Origin: an uncultured Polaribacter sp.
Lineage (GTDB): Bacteria; Bacteroidota; Bacteroidia; Flavobacteriales; Flavobacteriaceae
NCBI RefSeq assembly: GCF_947501385.1
Contig: NZ_CANMVP010000028.1
Coordinates: forward strand, 1 to 62,796
DNA length: 62,796 nt
Direction: 5' to 3'
Part shown: positions 8,748 through 16,497 of the stretch, in pieces
How positions within the stretch are numbered: the stretch's first letter is position 1
Layout of the letters: each line of letters starts with the position of its first letter
Notes under the pieces: generated by a model
The model's input: only the letters and a program-made list of their open reading frames with translations
What the model was told of the DNA's origin: nothing
Databases searched by the model: none
Position numbers and translations under genes: made by a program

Positions 8748-9677
8748 CTAAAAAAGTTGTCCAATTCCAAAAAGAATAGCAAATAAAAATGTGCTCAAAG
8801 CTACTTTTTTTAACTCACTATCTAATGCGGCAGGAATTGTATTTTTCGATACTGTGATGGCATTTTTTATCAAAGGAACAAAAGCGACTAAAAACAGCAA
8901 TTGATACATAGAACTAAAATCTAAAAACACATACGCCAAAGCCGTAATTAAAGCACCAATAATTAAAAAGTAGTGATATTTTTTTGATTTTTGCATACCT
9001 AATTTCACCACTAAGGTATTTTTATGATTCTTTTTATCTTCTTCTCGATCTCTTAAATTGTTCAAATTTAAAACGGCTGTGCTTAATAAACCAACGGAAA
9101 TTGCAGGTAAAAAAACTTCGACATTTATAAATTTCGTGTACAAGAAATAACTACCAACAACACTTAACAATCCGAAGAACAAAAATACAAATACATCTCC
9201 AAAACCACTATAACCATAGGCTGAATTACCCACTGTGTATTTAATAGCTGCTGCTATTGATGCAATTCCTAAAATAAAAAATAAGATGGAATACCCAAAA
9301 TTTTCACTTCCAAAAGCCACATAGATCAATACCAAAGCGATTATTAAAGTGATGATGGTTGTAAAAATCATGGCCATCTTCATCTGTTTTGGTGTAATTG
9401 CTCCTGAAGAAACCATTCTGGCTTCACCCGTTCTGTTTGTATCAGAGCCTTTAATACCATCTCCATAATCATTTGCAAAGTTAGATAAAACTTGAAAACC
9501 AATTGTGGTTAAAATTGCCAACCAAAAAACTGGAGATTCGAAAATAAAGTTTCTGATACTATCTTCTGATACATTGTTCACGAATTCATTTCCTAAAATG
9601 CTTCCAACAATAATTCCAGATATAGACAAAGGCAATGTTCTTAAACGAGCTGCTTTTAGGTAACTTCTTACATCCAT
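8748..9677 (-). CDS. menA: 1,4-Dihydroxy-2-naphthoate polyprenyltransferase
   Basis: A 309-residue UbiA-superfamily integral membrane prenyltransferase with about nine hydrophobic helices. It attaches the polyprenyl tail to dihydroxynaphthoate, giving demethylmenaquinone. The first aspartate-rich motif is NFANDYGDGIKGSDTNRTGE and the second is NLNNLRDREEDKKNHKNTL. The MenA-specific block around RMVSSGAITPKQM is present. The start overlaps the end of the upstream PH-domain gene by 10 nt, implying coupling. The call is secure from motifs, length and context with menC and menE. Confidence 0.93.
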   Translation of the reverse strand: MDVRSYLKAARLRTLPLSISGIIVGSILGNEFVNNVSEDSIRNFIFESPVFWLAILTTIGFQVLSNFANDYGDGIKGSDTNRTGEARMVSSGAITPKQMKMAMIFTTIITLIIALVLIYVAFGSENFGYSILFFILGIASIAAAIKYTVGNSAYGYSGFGDVFVFLFFGLLSVVGSYFLYTKFINVEVFLPAISVGLLSTAVLNLNNLRDREEDKKNHKNTLVVKLGMQKSKKYHYFLIIGALITALAYVFLDFSSMYQLLFLVAFVPLIKNAITVSKNTIPAALDSELKKVALSTFLFAILFGIGQLF

Positions 9678-11167
9678 GATTTCTTGCTAGTTTCAACTTT
9701 AAACAGTGTATAATTATATATTTGTTGCGCTTTTTCTAATTGCATACATGGTATTTTTATTTTTCCTGATGCCGTTTGAAAAACGACGTCAGCCACATTT
9801 TTTCTTGCTTGAAACATAGTTTGCTTCAACTTTACATTTTGTACTTTAAAAAAAGGCAAATAGGTCTTGTGCGTTTCTATAGTTCCAGAGCCCATCAATA
9901 ATAATTCATGACTAAAAAGATAGTATCTTTTCCTAAAACTGATTTCTATAGCAAATATAAAAATAGGAATTAACAGAATATTCGCCCAAAAAACGTGGGT
10001 ATTTTCAAAACCAACATAAAGACCAACGTTCAATACTAACAAAATAAAAATACTTCTGATGTATAAACGAATGCGGAAATAGATGTCTGAAAAATTTTTA
10101 TCTAAACCTTCTAAGTTTTCATTTGTAAATAATACATCTTTTATTGTTGCTATTTGTGCTGATTTACAACCAACAATCTTAATAATTTTATCTTGTTTCT
10201 TTTTTACTTTCCCGCTAATTGCTTGTTTAAAAGTAATAAAAGAAATGCCTAATTTCTTTTTTATAGGATTGTGAGAAATGGTAATGTGCTGTACCTTACC
10301 CTTCTTTAAAATAACAGATTTTTTTGTTGTTAAACCTTGATAAATCTCTAAAGCATTATTTTTTATAAAAACCGTTAAATTAAAATGTCTTAAATACACT
10401 CGAACAACAGAGCTTAACACCGCAACAAAAGTTAAGAGCATAAGCAATCCGACTATTAAAATGACGCTTGTTTCTAATGTAGATGTATTTTCTGTGATAT
10501 AATCATCTAATACATCACGTTTTCCTAAACCGTCGAAAAGTTCACTTATTTGTTGAAAAAAACCAATTAATAATGCGAATAAAAGCAACAAACTTTGCAA
10601 ATGATTTTCAGTGAGACTTACTTTTAACAAGGCTAAAAAACCGACTTTTAGTAAAGGTTTTTCTGAAGTCTCTGTTTTTTGATCAACATTTTTTTTATCA
10701 AAAATTGTAATGGCATTCTTTAAAGCACTCGCTTCTTTAAATGACAATGCTTTGATTGAAATTTCAGCTTTACTAGAACCTGCCGTTTCAATATTTACTT
10801 CGTGCACATTTATGAGTTGCTGAATGATATTTTGTTTGAAATTAATGTTCTGAATTCTATCAAAAGGAATGGAGGTGTTTGTTTTTTTTATAATTCCTCT
10901 TTTTAAAATAAAATGCTTATTTTCTATTTTAAATTGAAAATTTTGAAAAATTAAAAAAGCTCTCACTAAGAAAAATACCAATAGTAAACCTATTCCTAAA
11001 TAAATATAAAGAAGTGTGGTTTCTGATATTTTAGAAAATTTTTGAATAAATAAGAAAAGTAGAATCCAAAAAGCTTTTAAAGCTTTGTATAAAATATTGA
11101 GATAAATAACAAGAATGCCTTTTTTAGATTGCTTTCTAAATTGGCTAAAGCGCTCTGAATTACTCAT
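9668..11167 (-). CDS. PH-domain (bPH2/YdbT-like) membrane protein
   Basis: A 499-residue protein with several pairs of membrane helices separated by bacterial PH (bPH2, DUF304) domains. Domain starts are marked by FILKRGIIKKTNTSIPFDRI (about 100), LEIYQGLTTKKSVILKKGKV (about 270) and the C-terminal LLMGSGTIETHKTYLPFFKV (about 425). This is the YdbT-like partner of the smaller YdbS-like protein encoded just upstream; the two frames overlap by 8 nt. Proteins of this pair in Firmicutes have been linked to membrane stress resistance. No role has been established in Bacteroidota. It is followed with overlap by menA. Confidence 0.8.
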   Translation of the reverse strand: MSNSERFSQFRKQSKKGILVIYLNILYKALKAFWILLFLFIQKFSKISETTLLYIYLGIGLLLVFFLVRAFLIFQNFQFKIENKHFILKRGIIKKTNTSIPFDRIQNINFKQNIIQQLINVHEVNIETAGSSKAEISIKALSFKEASALKNAITIFDKKNVDQKTETSEKPLLKVGFLALLKVSLTENHLQSLLLLFALLIGFFQQISELFDGLGKRDVLDDYITENTSTLETSVILIVGLLMLLTFVAVLSSVVRVYLRHFNLTVFIKNNALEIYQGLTTKKSVILKKGKVQHITISHNPIKKKLGISFITFKQAISGKVKKKQDKIIKIVGCKSAQIATIKDVLFTNENLEGLDKNFSDIYFRIRLYIRSIFILLVLNVGLYVGFENTHVFWANILLIPIFIFAIEISFRKRYYLFSHELLLMGSGTIETHKTYLPFFKVQNVKLKQTMFQARKNVADVVFQTASGKIKIPCMQLEKAQQIYNYTLFKVETSKKSWM

Positions 11168-11669
11168 CTATTTGATTGCTGATGTATTCTTTTATTTGCT
11201 GTGCATCTTCCTTTAAAAGTCCGCTAATTTTTAAATCGTCACTACTGTCACCTGCTGTAAATACACTTAAAGAAACCAAATTGAAATAACGTGAAATTGG
11301 TCCTTGATCTATTTCTACATGCTGAATTCGATTGAAAGGAACTGTTGTTAAACTTCTAAAAAAAACGCCTTTTTTATAAGAAATATCTTTTTCTCTAACA
11401 GCATATTTTCTTTTTTTAAAACCGATAAGCTTTATAAAAACTACAAAAAGCAGCGCTATAGAAAGTATCGCATACAACCAAAAAATAGATTCGTTTAACT
11501 CTAAATAATTCTTGTAGTCAATAAAAAAAAGAATGGCGAATACAATTAAAAAAATAAATGCTGTATTGATTAAAATAACGTTTAAATACTGTTTTTCAAT
11601 CGTTTTAAACTCGATTTTAGAAATATCGGGAAAGGAAATTACAGCAATATTTTGAAAAGAATCTGTCAT
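11160..11669 (-). CDS. Small PH-domain (bPH2/YdbS-like) membrane protein
   Basis: A 169-residue protein with two adjacent membrane helices (about 28-50 and 62-82), then one bPH2 domain containing ISYKKGVFFRSLTTVPFNRI and a conserved tail LVSLSVFTAGDSSDDLKISG. It pairs with the larger YdbT-like protein whose frame begins 8 nt before its end. The two are almost certainly translated from one message and likely act together in the inner membrane. No substrate or partner can be read from the sequence. Confidence 0.8.
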   Translation of the reverse strand: MTDSFQNIAVISFPDISKIEFKTIEKQYLNVILINTAFIFLIVFAILFFIDYKNYLELNESIFWLYAILSIALLFVVFIKLIGFKKRKYAVREKDISYKKGVFFRSLTTVPFNRIQHVEIDQGPISRYFNLVSLSVFTAGDSSDDLKISGLLKEDAQQIKEYISNQIDE

Positions 11670-11675
11670 GGAACA

Positions 11676-12053
11676 TTATTGTAAAGCTTCTTTGATTGTA
11701 ATTGGAATACCATTTTTTAAAGCTTGTACAAATGCACCTTTGTAGGTATTCAATAATTGTAATCTATAGTTCTTAGCTTCTTTATAGGTTTCAAAAGTGC
11801 CTAATCTATATTTTATTAGAGAATTTTCTTCGTAAATATTTATATCCGCTACATCAGCTAGTTTTTCATTTCTATTCTTTAAAGCTGCTATTTGCACTGT
11901 AAAAATTAAAGTATCTTCTTTTAAAACTTCTTTTTCTAAAGAGACAATTGTGTCTGTAACTTTATGGTTTTCAACTGGAATGACCTTTTTTTCTTCATTC
12001 TTAGTGCAAGAAATAAAAAAGATCCCTAAAATAAATAGAAAAATATTTTTCAT
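11676..12053 (-). CDS. Lipoprotein with SPOR-like domain
   Basis: The start at 12053 gives 125 residues with a lipoprotein signal (MKNIFLFILGIFFISCTKNE); the cysteine of FISC would be lipidated. The C-terminal half (TVQIAALKNRNEKLA, then YRLGTFETYKEAKNYRLQLL) has the length and rhythm of a SPOR-like repeat, which binds denuded peptidoglycan glycan strands. The C-terminal tail resembles that of the amidase encoded a few genes upstream. It lies between the CCG Fe-S protein and the PH-domain genes in the same operon-like run. The SPOR call is by similarity of pattern only. Confidence 0.6.
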   Translation of the reverse strand: MKNIFLFILGIFFISCTKNEEKKVIPVENHKVTDTIVSLEKEVLKEDTLIFTVQIAALKNRNEKLADVADINIYEENSLIKYRLGTFETYKEAKNYRLQLLNTYKGAFVQALKNGIPITIKEALQ

Positions 12054-12054
12054 C

Positions 12055-12834
12055 TTATAAGTGATTCGCTTCCGCAATTAACTCTGCAATATCTTTTACA
12101 ACAACCTCTGCTTCTTTTTCTTTAAACTTAATACCATCTGTCATCATGGTATTACAATAAGGACACCCTGTTGCAATGATTTCTGGTTTTGTTTCTAAAG
12201 CATCTTCTGTTCTTAAAATGTTTACTTCTTTGTCTCCTGCTTCAGCATCTTTAAACATTTGTGCACCACCAGCTCCACAACACAAAGCGGTACTTTTACT
12301 GCGTTTCATTTCAGTTAAATTAACGCCTAGTCTTCTAATTAAATCTCTTGGAGACTCATAAACATCATTAGCTCTTCCTAAATAACAAGGATCGTGAAAG
12401 GTTACTCGTTTTCCTTGCAGGGTGGTTTCATCAATTTTTAAACGTCCTTCAGCAATTAAATCTTGTATGAATTGTGTGTGATGCAAAACTTCATATTTTC
12501 CGCCCAATCCTGGATATTCATTTTTTAACGTATTGAAAGAATGCGGATCGCAAGTAACTATTTTCTTTACTTCATAACCATTTAAGACTTCAATATTCAT
12601 CATGGCTTGCATTTGAAACAAAAACTCGTTTCCGGCTCTTTTTGCGGCATCTCCTGTAGATGATTCTTCAATTCCTAACACTGCAAAATCTACCTTAGCT
12701 TGATGTAATATTTTTACAAATGCTCTCGATATTTTTTTTGCTCTATCATCATAACTTCCTGCAGCACCCACCCAAAACAACACTTCTGGTTGTTTGCCTT
12801 GAGCCATCATATCTGCCATTGTTGGTACGTTCAT
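12055..12834 (-). CDS. CCG-domain (Fe-S) oxidoreductase, HdrB/LutA-like
   Basis: A 259-residue cytoplasmic protein with two cysteine-rich CCG-type domains of the heterodisulfide-reductase B / lactate-utilization A class. The first half contains VTCDPHSFNTL. The second contains FHDPCYLGRANDVYESPRDL, the diagnostic ALCCGAGGAQMF, and ATGCPYCNTMMTDG. Such subunits bind a non-cubane or 4Fe-4S cluster and work with an electron-transfer partner. The partner is most probably the membrane-bound 4Fe-4S protein encoded directly upstream, separated by a 125-bp repeat-bearing gap. The physiological substrate is unknown. This gene pair is widely conserved in Flavobacteriia. Confidence 0.85.
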   Translation of the reverse strand: MNVPTMADMMAQGKQPEVLFWVGAAGSYDDRAKKISRAFVKILHQAKVDFAVLGIEESSTGDAAKRAGNEFLFQMQAMMNIEVLNGYEVKKIVTCDPHSFNTLKNEYPGLGGKYEVLHHTQFIQDLIAEGRLKIDETTLQGKRVTFHDPCYLGRANDVYESPRDLIRRLGVNLTEMKRSKSTALCCGAGGAQMFKDAEAGDKEVNILRTEDALETKPEIIATGCPYCNTMMTDGIKFKEKEAEVVVKDIAELIAEANHL

Positions 12835-12870
12835 AAATTTGATGTTAATTCGTTTAATTGTTGATGTTTT

Positions 12871-12957
12871 TAGTCTTCAGTATTCAGTTCACAGTATTCA
12901 GTCAGCCACTTACTGCCAACTGAATACTGTATACTGCTTACTGCTCACTGAATACTT
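12871..12957. repeat. Clustered CAGTATTCAGT short repeats
   Basis: Direct and inverted copies of an 11-mer: CAGTATTCAGT, then ACTGAATACTG, plus TACTGCTTACTGCTCACTGA. Together they form a potential hairpin between the two Fe-S genes. Low-complexity repeats of this type recur between flavobacterial genes. Confidence 0.6.
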
Positions 12958-12959
12958 TT

Positions 12960-14276
12960 TTACTCTTCTTTCGCCCAATTCAATCTATCTTGTTGATTGT
13001 ATTGCCAAGGTGCACCGTTATTCTCAATATTAGACATCATAGCGTTTAACTCTTGTGGCGCAGCACTTTCTTCCATCACTAAATACCTTCTCATATCCAT
13101 AATAATAGAAAGTGGATCTATATTTACAGGACATTCCTCTACACAGGCATTACAACTGGTACATGCCCAAAGTTCTTCTGGCAAAATATAATCGTTTAAT
13201 AGCTGTTTGCCATCATCTTTAAAAGTACCTCCATTTGCATCGATATTTCTACCAACTTCTTCGAGACGATCTCTGGTATCCATCATAATTTTACGAGGAG
13301 ATAATTTTTTACCCGTTAAATTTGCAGGGCAGGCAGATGTACATCTTCCACATTCGGTACAGGTGTATGCATTTAAAAGTTGTACCCAATTTAAATCGGT
13401 CACTTCAGATGCGCCAAATTTTTCTGGCACTTCCTCTTCAGCTCCTTCGGCAGGTGTTGTGTAAGGATCTGCACTTGGATCCATCATTAATTTTACTTCC
13501 TTGGTAACAGATGCTAAATTATTGAATTGTCCCTTTGGATTTAGATTTGCAAAAAATGTATTTGGAAATGCCAATAATATATGTAAGTGCTTTGAATAAT
13601 ATAAATAGTTTAAGAATACTAAAATTCCTAAAATATGAATCCACCAAGCCGTTCTTTCTATGGTATGTATTGTTGTTGCTGAAAAACCATCAAATAAAGG
13701 TGCAATAAACTGGCTTATTGGATTTCCAATGCCTGCTTCTTGAAATGGAACATCTGTGGCATTCATCACCAAGAAAAGTGTCATTAACACCATTTCGAAG
13801 TATAAGATGAGATTGCCGTCCATTTTTGGCCAGCCTTTCATCTCTTTGCTTAAAAAACGTTTAATGTTTGCAATGTTTCTTCTGGTCCAAAAGAGAACAA
13901 CTACCGCAAAAACTAAAGCTGCTAAGATCTCGAAAGTTCCTATTAAAAATCCGTAGAACGCATTTCCTAAGAAACCTTGAAAAATTCTATGAGTTCCTAG
14001 TAAACCGTCTATTATGATTTCTAAAACTTCTATATTTATAATCACAAAACCTACATACACGATAATGTGTAAAAAACCTGAAAACGGTCTTCTCACCATT
14101 TTAGATTGCCCTAAAGCAATTTTGATCATATTTTTCCAACGTTCTGCTTTGTTATCTTTTCTATCTATATCTTTTCCTAAATTGATATTTCTTGTTAATT
14201 TACGAACATTCATCGCAAAAAAACCAATACCAGCAATTAACGCGATGGCAAAAAGTATGTTTGGTAAGTACTGCAT
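12960..14276 (-). CDS. Membrane-bound 4Fe-4S ferredoxin-type electron carrier
   Basis: A 438-residue protein. The N-terminal half has about five membrane helices resembling a NarI/DsrM-like cytochrome domain (e.g. FSGFLHIIVYVGFVIINIEV, with candidate heme-ligand histidines). The C-terminal half has two 4Fe-4S motifs, CTECGRCTSACPANLTGKK and CTSCNACVEECPVNIDP. The arrangement suggests electron transfer between the quinone pool and the soluble CCG protein encoded next. The co-directional MCE gene upstream ends 25 bp away. The donor/acceptor pair is inferred from architecture and is not otherwise shown. Confidence 0.83.
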   Translation of the reverse strand: MQYLPNILFAIALIAGIGFFAMNVRKLTRNINLGKDIDRKDNKAERWKNMIKIALGQSKMVRRPFSGFLHIIVYVGFVIINIEVLEIIIDGLLGTHRIFQGFLGNAFYGFLIGTFEILAALVFAVVVLFWTRRNIANIKRFLSKEMKGWPKMDGNLILYFEMVLMTLFLVMNATDVPFQEAGIGNPISQFIAPLFDGFSATTIHTIERTAWWIHILGILVFLNYLYYSKHLHILLAFPNTFFANLNPKGQFNNLASVTKEVKLMMDPSADPYTTPAEGAEEEVPEKFGASEVTDLNWVQLLNAYTCTECGRCTSACPANLTGKKLSPRKIMMDTRDRLEEVGRNIDANGGTFKDDGKQLLNDYILPEELWACTSCNACVEECPVNIDPLSIIMDMRRYLVMEESAAPQELNAMMSNIENNGAPWQYNQQDRLNWAKEE

Positions 14277-14301
14277 TCAAATAATTATAAGGTTGAAATT
14301 A

Positions 14302-15255
14302 TTATTTTTCTTCTTCTACTCCTTCTTCAAAAGGTCCTGGACTTTTTCCAAAGATAGAGAAATGAACATATCTTTTTGGATTTAGTTTGATGTCTCTCAA
14401 TAATTCTTCTAGCTCTTTAGTTGCAGCTTCTAAATTATTGTACATTTTCTCGTCGTTAATTAATTTTGCGATTGAACCCTCTCCTGAAGTCATTTTTTTA
14501 GACAATTCATTAAAATTATCTACTGCATTTTCTGCTTTTTGAACAATACCATTAATATTAACGGTTGTTAAGCTATCTGACAATTTGCTCAAATTGCCCG
14601 TAATTTTCTTCGTATTTCTAAGTGTTACTTTTAAATTCTCTTGGTTGTCTACAACCATAGCGTTTACAGATTGAATGGTTTTTCTGATGTCTGCAATTGT
14701 TGCTGCTAAATTATTAACAGAACTATTAATTCCATCAACGGTTTCGTCATTTAATATTTTATTTACACCGCTAAACAACGTATCTGCTCTTACAATTACT
14801 TTTTCTATTTTTTGTTGAAGTGGGTTTAATCTTTCTCCAATTGAAGTAAATAAGCTTTCTTCCATTTCTCCTTTAAGTAAATCTCCTGAAACGGCAACTT
14901 CACCTTCATAATTAGGAACAATAGCTAAATTAGAACCGCTTAAAGGGTTTGGAGAATAAATTCTAACAATGCTATTTTTAGAAAACTGAAATTCATTTTC
15001 TACAATAAAAGTAACTATTAAATGACCTCTTCTCTCTTCAGTTAAGTCGAACTCTATCTTATCTACTTTACCAACTTTTAAGCCATTAAGTGTAACTGAG
15101 CTGGATCTAGAAAGACCTCCAATTTTAGCATATTCTACTCTAAATGTTCTGGTACCTGAATCTAACAGGTTTTTTCCTTTTAAGAAATTGAAGCCCCAAA
15201 TGGCAATAACGATAATAATTGTTGCAATAATTCCTGTTTTTAATTCTTTAGACAT
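14302..15255 (-). CDS. MlaD/MCE-domain protein
   Basis: A 317-residue protein with a short cytoplasmic tail, one N-terminal membrane helix (IIATIIIVIAIWGFNFLKG), and an MCE domain (about 35-120: YAKIGGLSRSSSVTLNGLKV, then GKVDKIEF). A long helical C-terminus rich in periodic hydrophobics follows. It is the periplasmic substrate-binding part of an ABC-type phospholipid transport system (Mla-like). The ATPase and permease are not adjacent here. It is preceded by the amidase (54 bp) and followed by the Fe-S membrane protein, an arrangement common in Flavobacteriia. Confidence 0.87.
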   Translation of the reverse strand: MSKELKTGIIATIIIVIAIWGFNFLKGKNLLDSGTRTFRVEYAKIGGLSRSSSVTLNGLKVGKVDKIEFDLTEERRGHLIVTFIVENEFQFSKNSIVRIYSPNPLSGSNLAIVPNYEGEVAVSGDLLKGEMEESLFTSIGERLNPLQQKIEKVIVRADTLFSGVNKILNDETVDGINSSVNNLAATIADIRKTIQSVNAMVVDNQENLKVTLRNTKKITGNLSKLSDSLTTVNINGIVQKAENAVDNFNELSKKMTSGEGSIAKLINDEKMYNNLEAATKELEELLRDIKLNPKRYVHFSIFGKSPGPFEEGVEEEK

Positions 15256-15309
15256 GTCTACAAGTTTTAAAACAAAACTACTAATTATTTTTATTAGAAA
15301 CCGTTTATT

Positions 15310-16395
15310 TTACTGCATTTTTAAAGCTTCCTGTACAGATACTTTTTCACCGTCTTTAAAGGCTACAATAAAAGCAGAAGAATATCCTTTAGATTTTGCT
15401 TTTTGTAGCGCGTTTTTAACAGAAGCATAAGAAGAATTCTTACCATAGTAATACTTATAATAACTACCAACTTGCACTCTTTCTATATTTTTTAACCCTT
15501 TAAAATTATACGATTTTGTAGCTAATTTATTTTTTCCAGATGCAACTTGTACTTTAAATTCAATTTCATTTAAAGATTTTATAGTTGATGCATCTTCAGT
15601 AACTGTATTTAATTTTAAATTTTTAATATAATTGTAAATAGCTTCTGCAATAGCATTTGCCATTTGCGCTTGTCCCTTTTTAGAATTTAAAAACCTACCT
15701 TCTTTTTTATTTGTCAAATACCCCAGTTCTACCAATACACTTGGCATGATGGTTTCTCTTAAAACCTGAAAGTTATCTTGTTTTACTTTTCTATCGTTTC
15801 TTTTTAATTTAAAAGCAAAATTATTCTGAATTAAACTTGCAATTGCCAAGCTTTTATCTAAATTTTCTTCCTGTAAAAGCGATAAACCTATGACAGATTC
15901 TGCCGAATTAGGATCAAACCCCTTGTATTTGTCTCTAAAATTATCTTCTAAAAGAATTACCGCGTTTTCTCTTTTGGCAATTTCTAAATTTTTCTTATTT
16001 CCTCTTAGCCCCAAAACAAAAGTTCCTGCACCATAGGCATTCGAAGTATGAGAATCGCAATGAATAGATACAAATAAGTCTGCTTTTGCATGGTTCGCAA
16101 TAGCACCTCTTTTCCATAAATCTATAAAAACATCTTTCTTTCTCGTAAATAAAACTTTGACATCTTTATTTTTACTTAGCTTTTCTCCTACAATTATTGC
16201 CACTTTTAAAGCAATATTTTTCTCTATAAATCCGTTTCCTAAATTACCTGGATCTTTCCCGCCATGACCCGCATCTAAGACCACCACATACTCTTTTTGA
16301 GCATAGGTATGCATACTACCAAACACCAATATTGAGACTAGTAAAAAAAGGATTTTGTAATTGTAAATATTTTTATGTTTTTGTTGGGATTGCAT
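15310..16395 (-). CDS. N-acetylmuramoyl-L-alanine amidase (Amidase_3)
   Basis: A 361-residue exported zinc amidase that cleaves the bond between N-acetylmuramic acid and L-alanine during cell separation. It has a signal peptide (about 12-33, ending MHTYAQ). Zinc ligands are in VVLDAGHGGKDPGN, the following GFIEKNIAL and LFVSIHCDSHTSN, and the catalytic glutamate is in LVELGYLTN. The C-terminal 80 residues (VQVGSYYKYYYGKNSSYAS and the following stretch) look SPOR-like and would target it to septal peptidoglycan. The gene is divergent from lptD with a 92-bp shared promoter region. Family assignment is secure. Confidence 0.92.
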   Translation of the reverse strand: MQSQQKHKNIYNYKILFLLVSILVFGSMHTYAQKEYVVVLDAGHGGKDPGNLGNGFIEKNIALKVAIIVGEKLSKNKDVKVLFTRKKDVFIDLWKRGAIANHAKADLFVSIHCDSHTSNAYGAGTFVLGLRGNKKNLEIAKRENAVILLEDNFRDKYKGFDPNSAESVIGLSLLQEENLDKSLAIASLIQNNFAFKLKRNDRKVKQDNFQVLRETIMPSVLVELGYLTNKKEGRFLNSKKGQAQMANAIAEAIYNYIKNLKLNTVTEDASTIKSLNEIEFKVQVASGKNKLATKSYNFKGLKNIERVQVGSYYKYYYGKNSSYASVKNALQKAKSKGYSSAFIVAFKDGEKVSVQEALKMQ

Positions 16396-16417
16396 CGATA
16401 AAATTTAACTAATTTTG
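16390..16417 (+). promoter_or_regulatory. Promoter candidate for lptD
   Basis: A TTG at 16390-16392, a 17-nt spacer and TAATTTTG at 16410-16417 match the Flavobacterium consensus. The predicted start of transcription is about 65 bp before the TTG initiation codon. The box overlaps the amidase start region. Confidence 0.5.
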
Positions 16418-16467
16418 AATTCTTAAACTTGGTGTTTCAATTATTGAGCCAAATTTTTATTCACATA

Positions 16468-16497
16468 CAAAAATAGTATTTATAGCATTGCAAACAA
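16468..16497 (-). promoter_or_regulatory. Promoter candidate for the amidase-MCE-FeS operon
   Basis: On the minus strand TATTTTTG (16475-16468) is preceded 19 nt upstream by TTG (16497-16495). The -33 element overlaps the first codons of lptD. Confidence 0.5.

Noticed and set aside
4883..9677. A complete menaquinone operon
   Set aside because: Only menE, menC and menA are present, mixed with CPBP and SRPBCC genes. The other men genes are not in the window.
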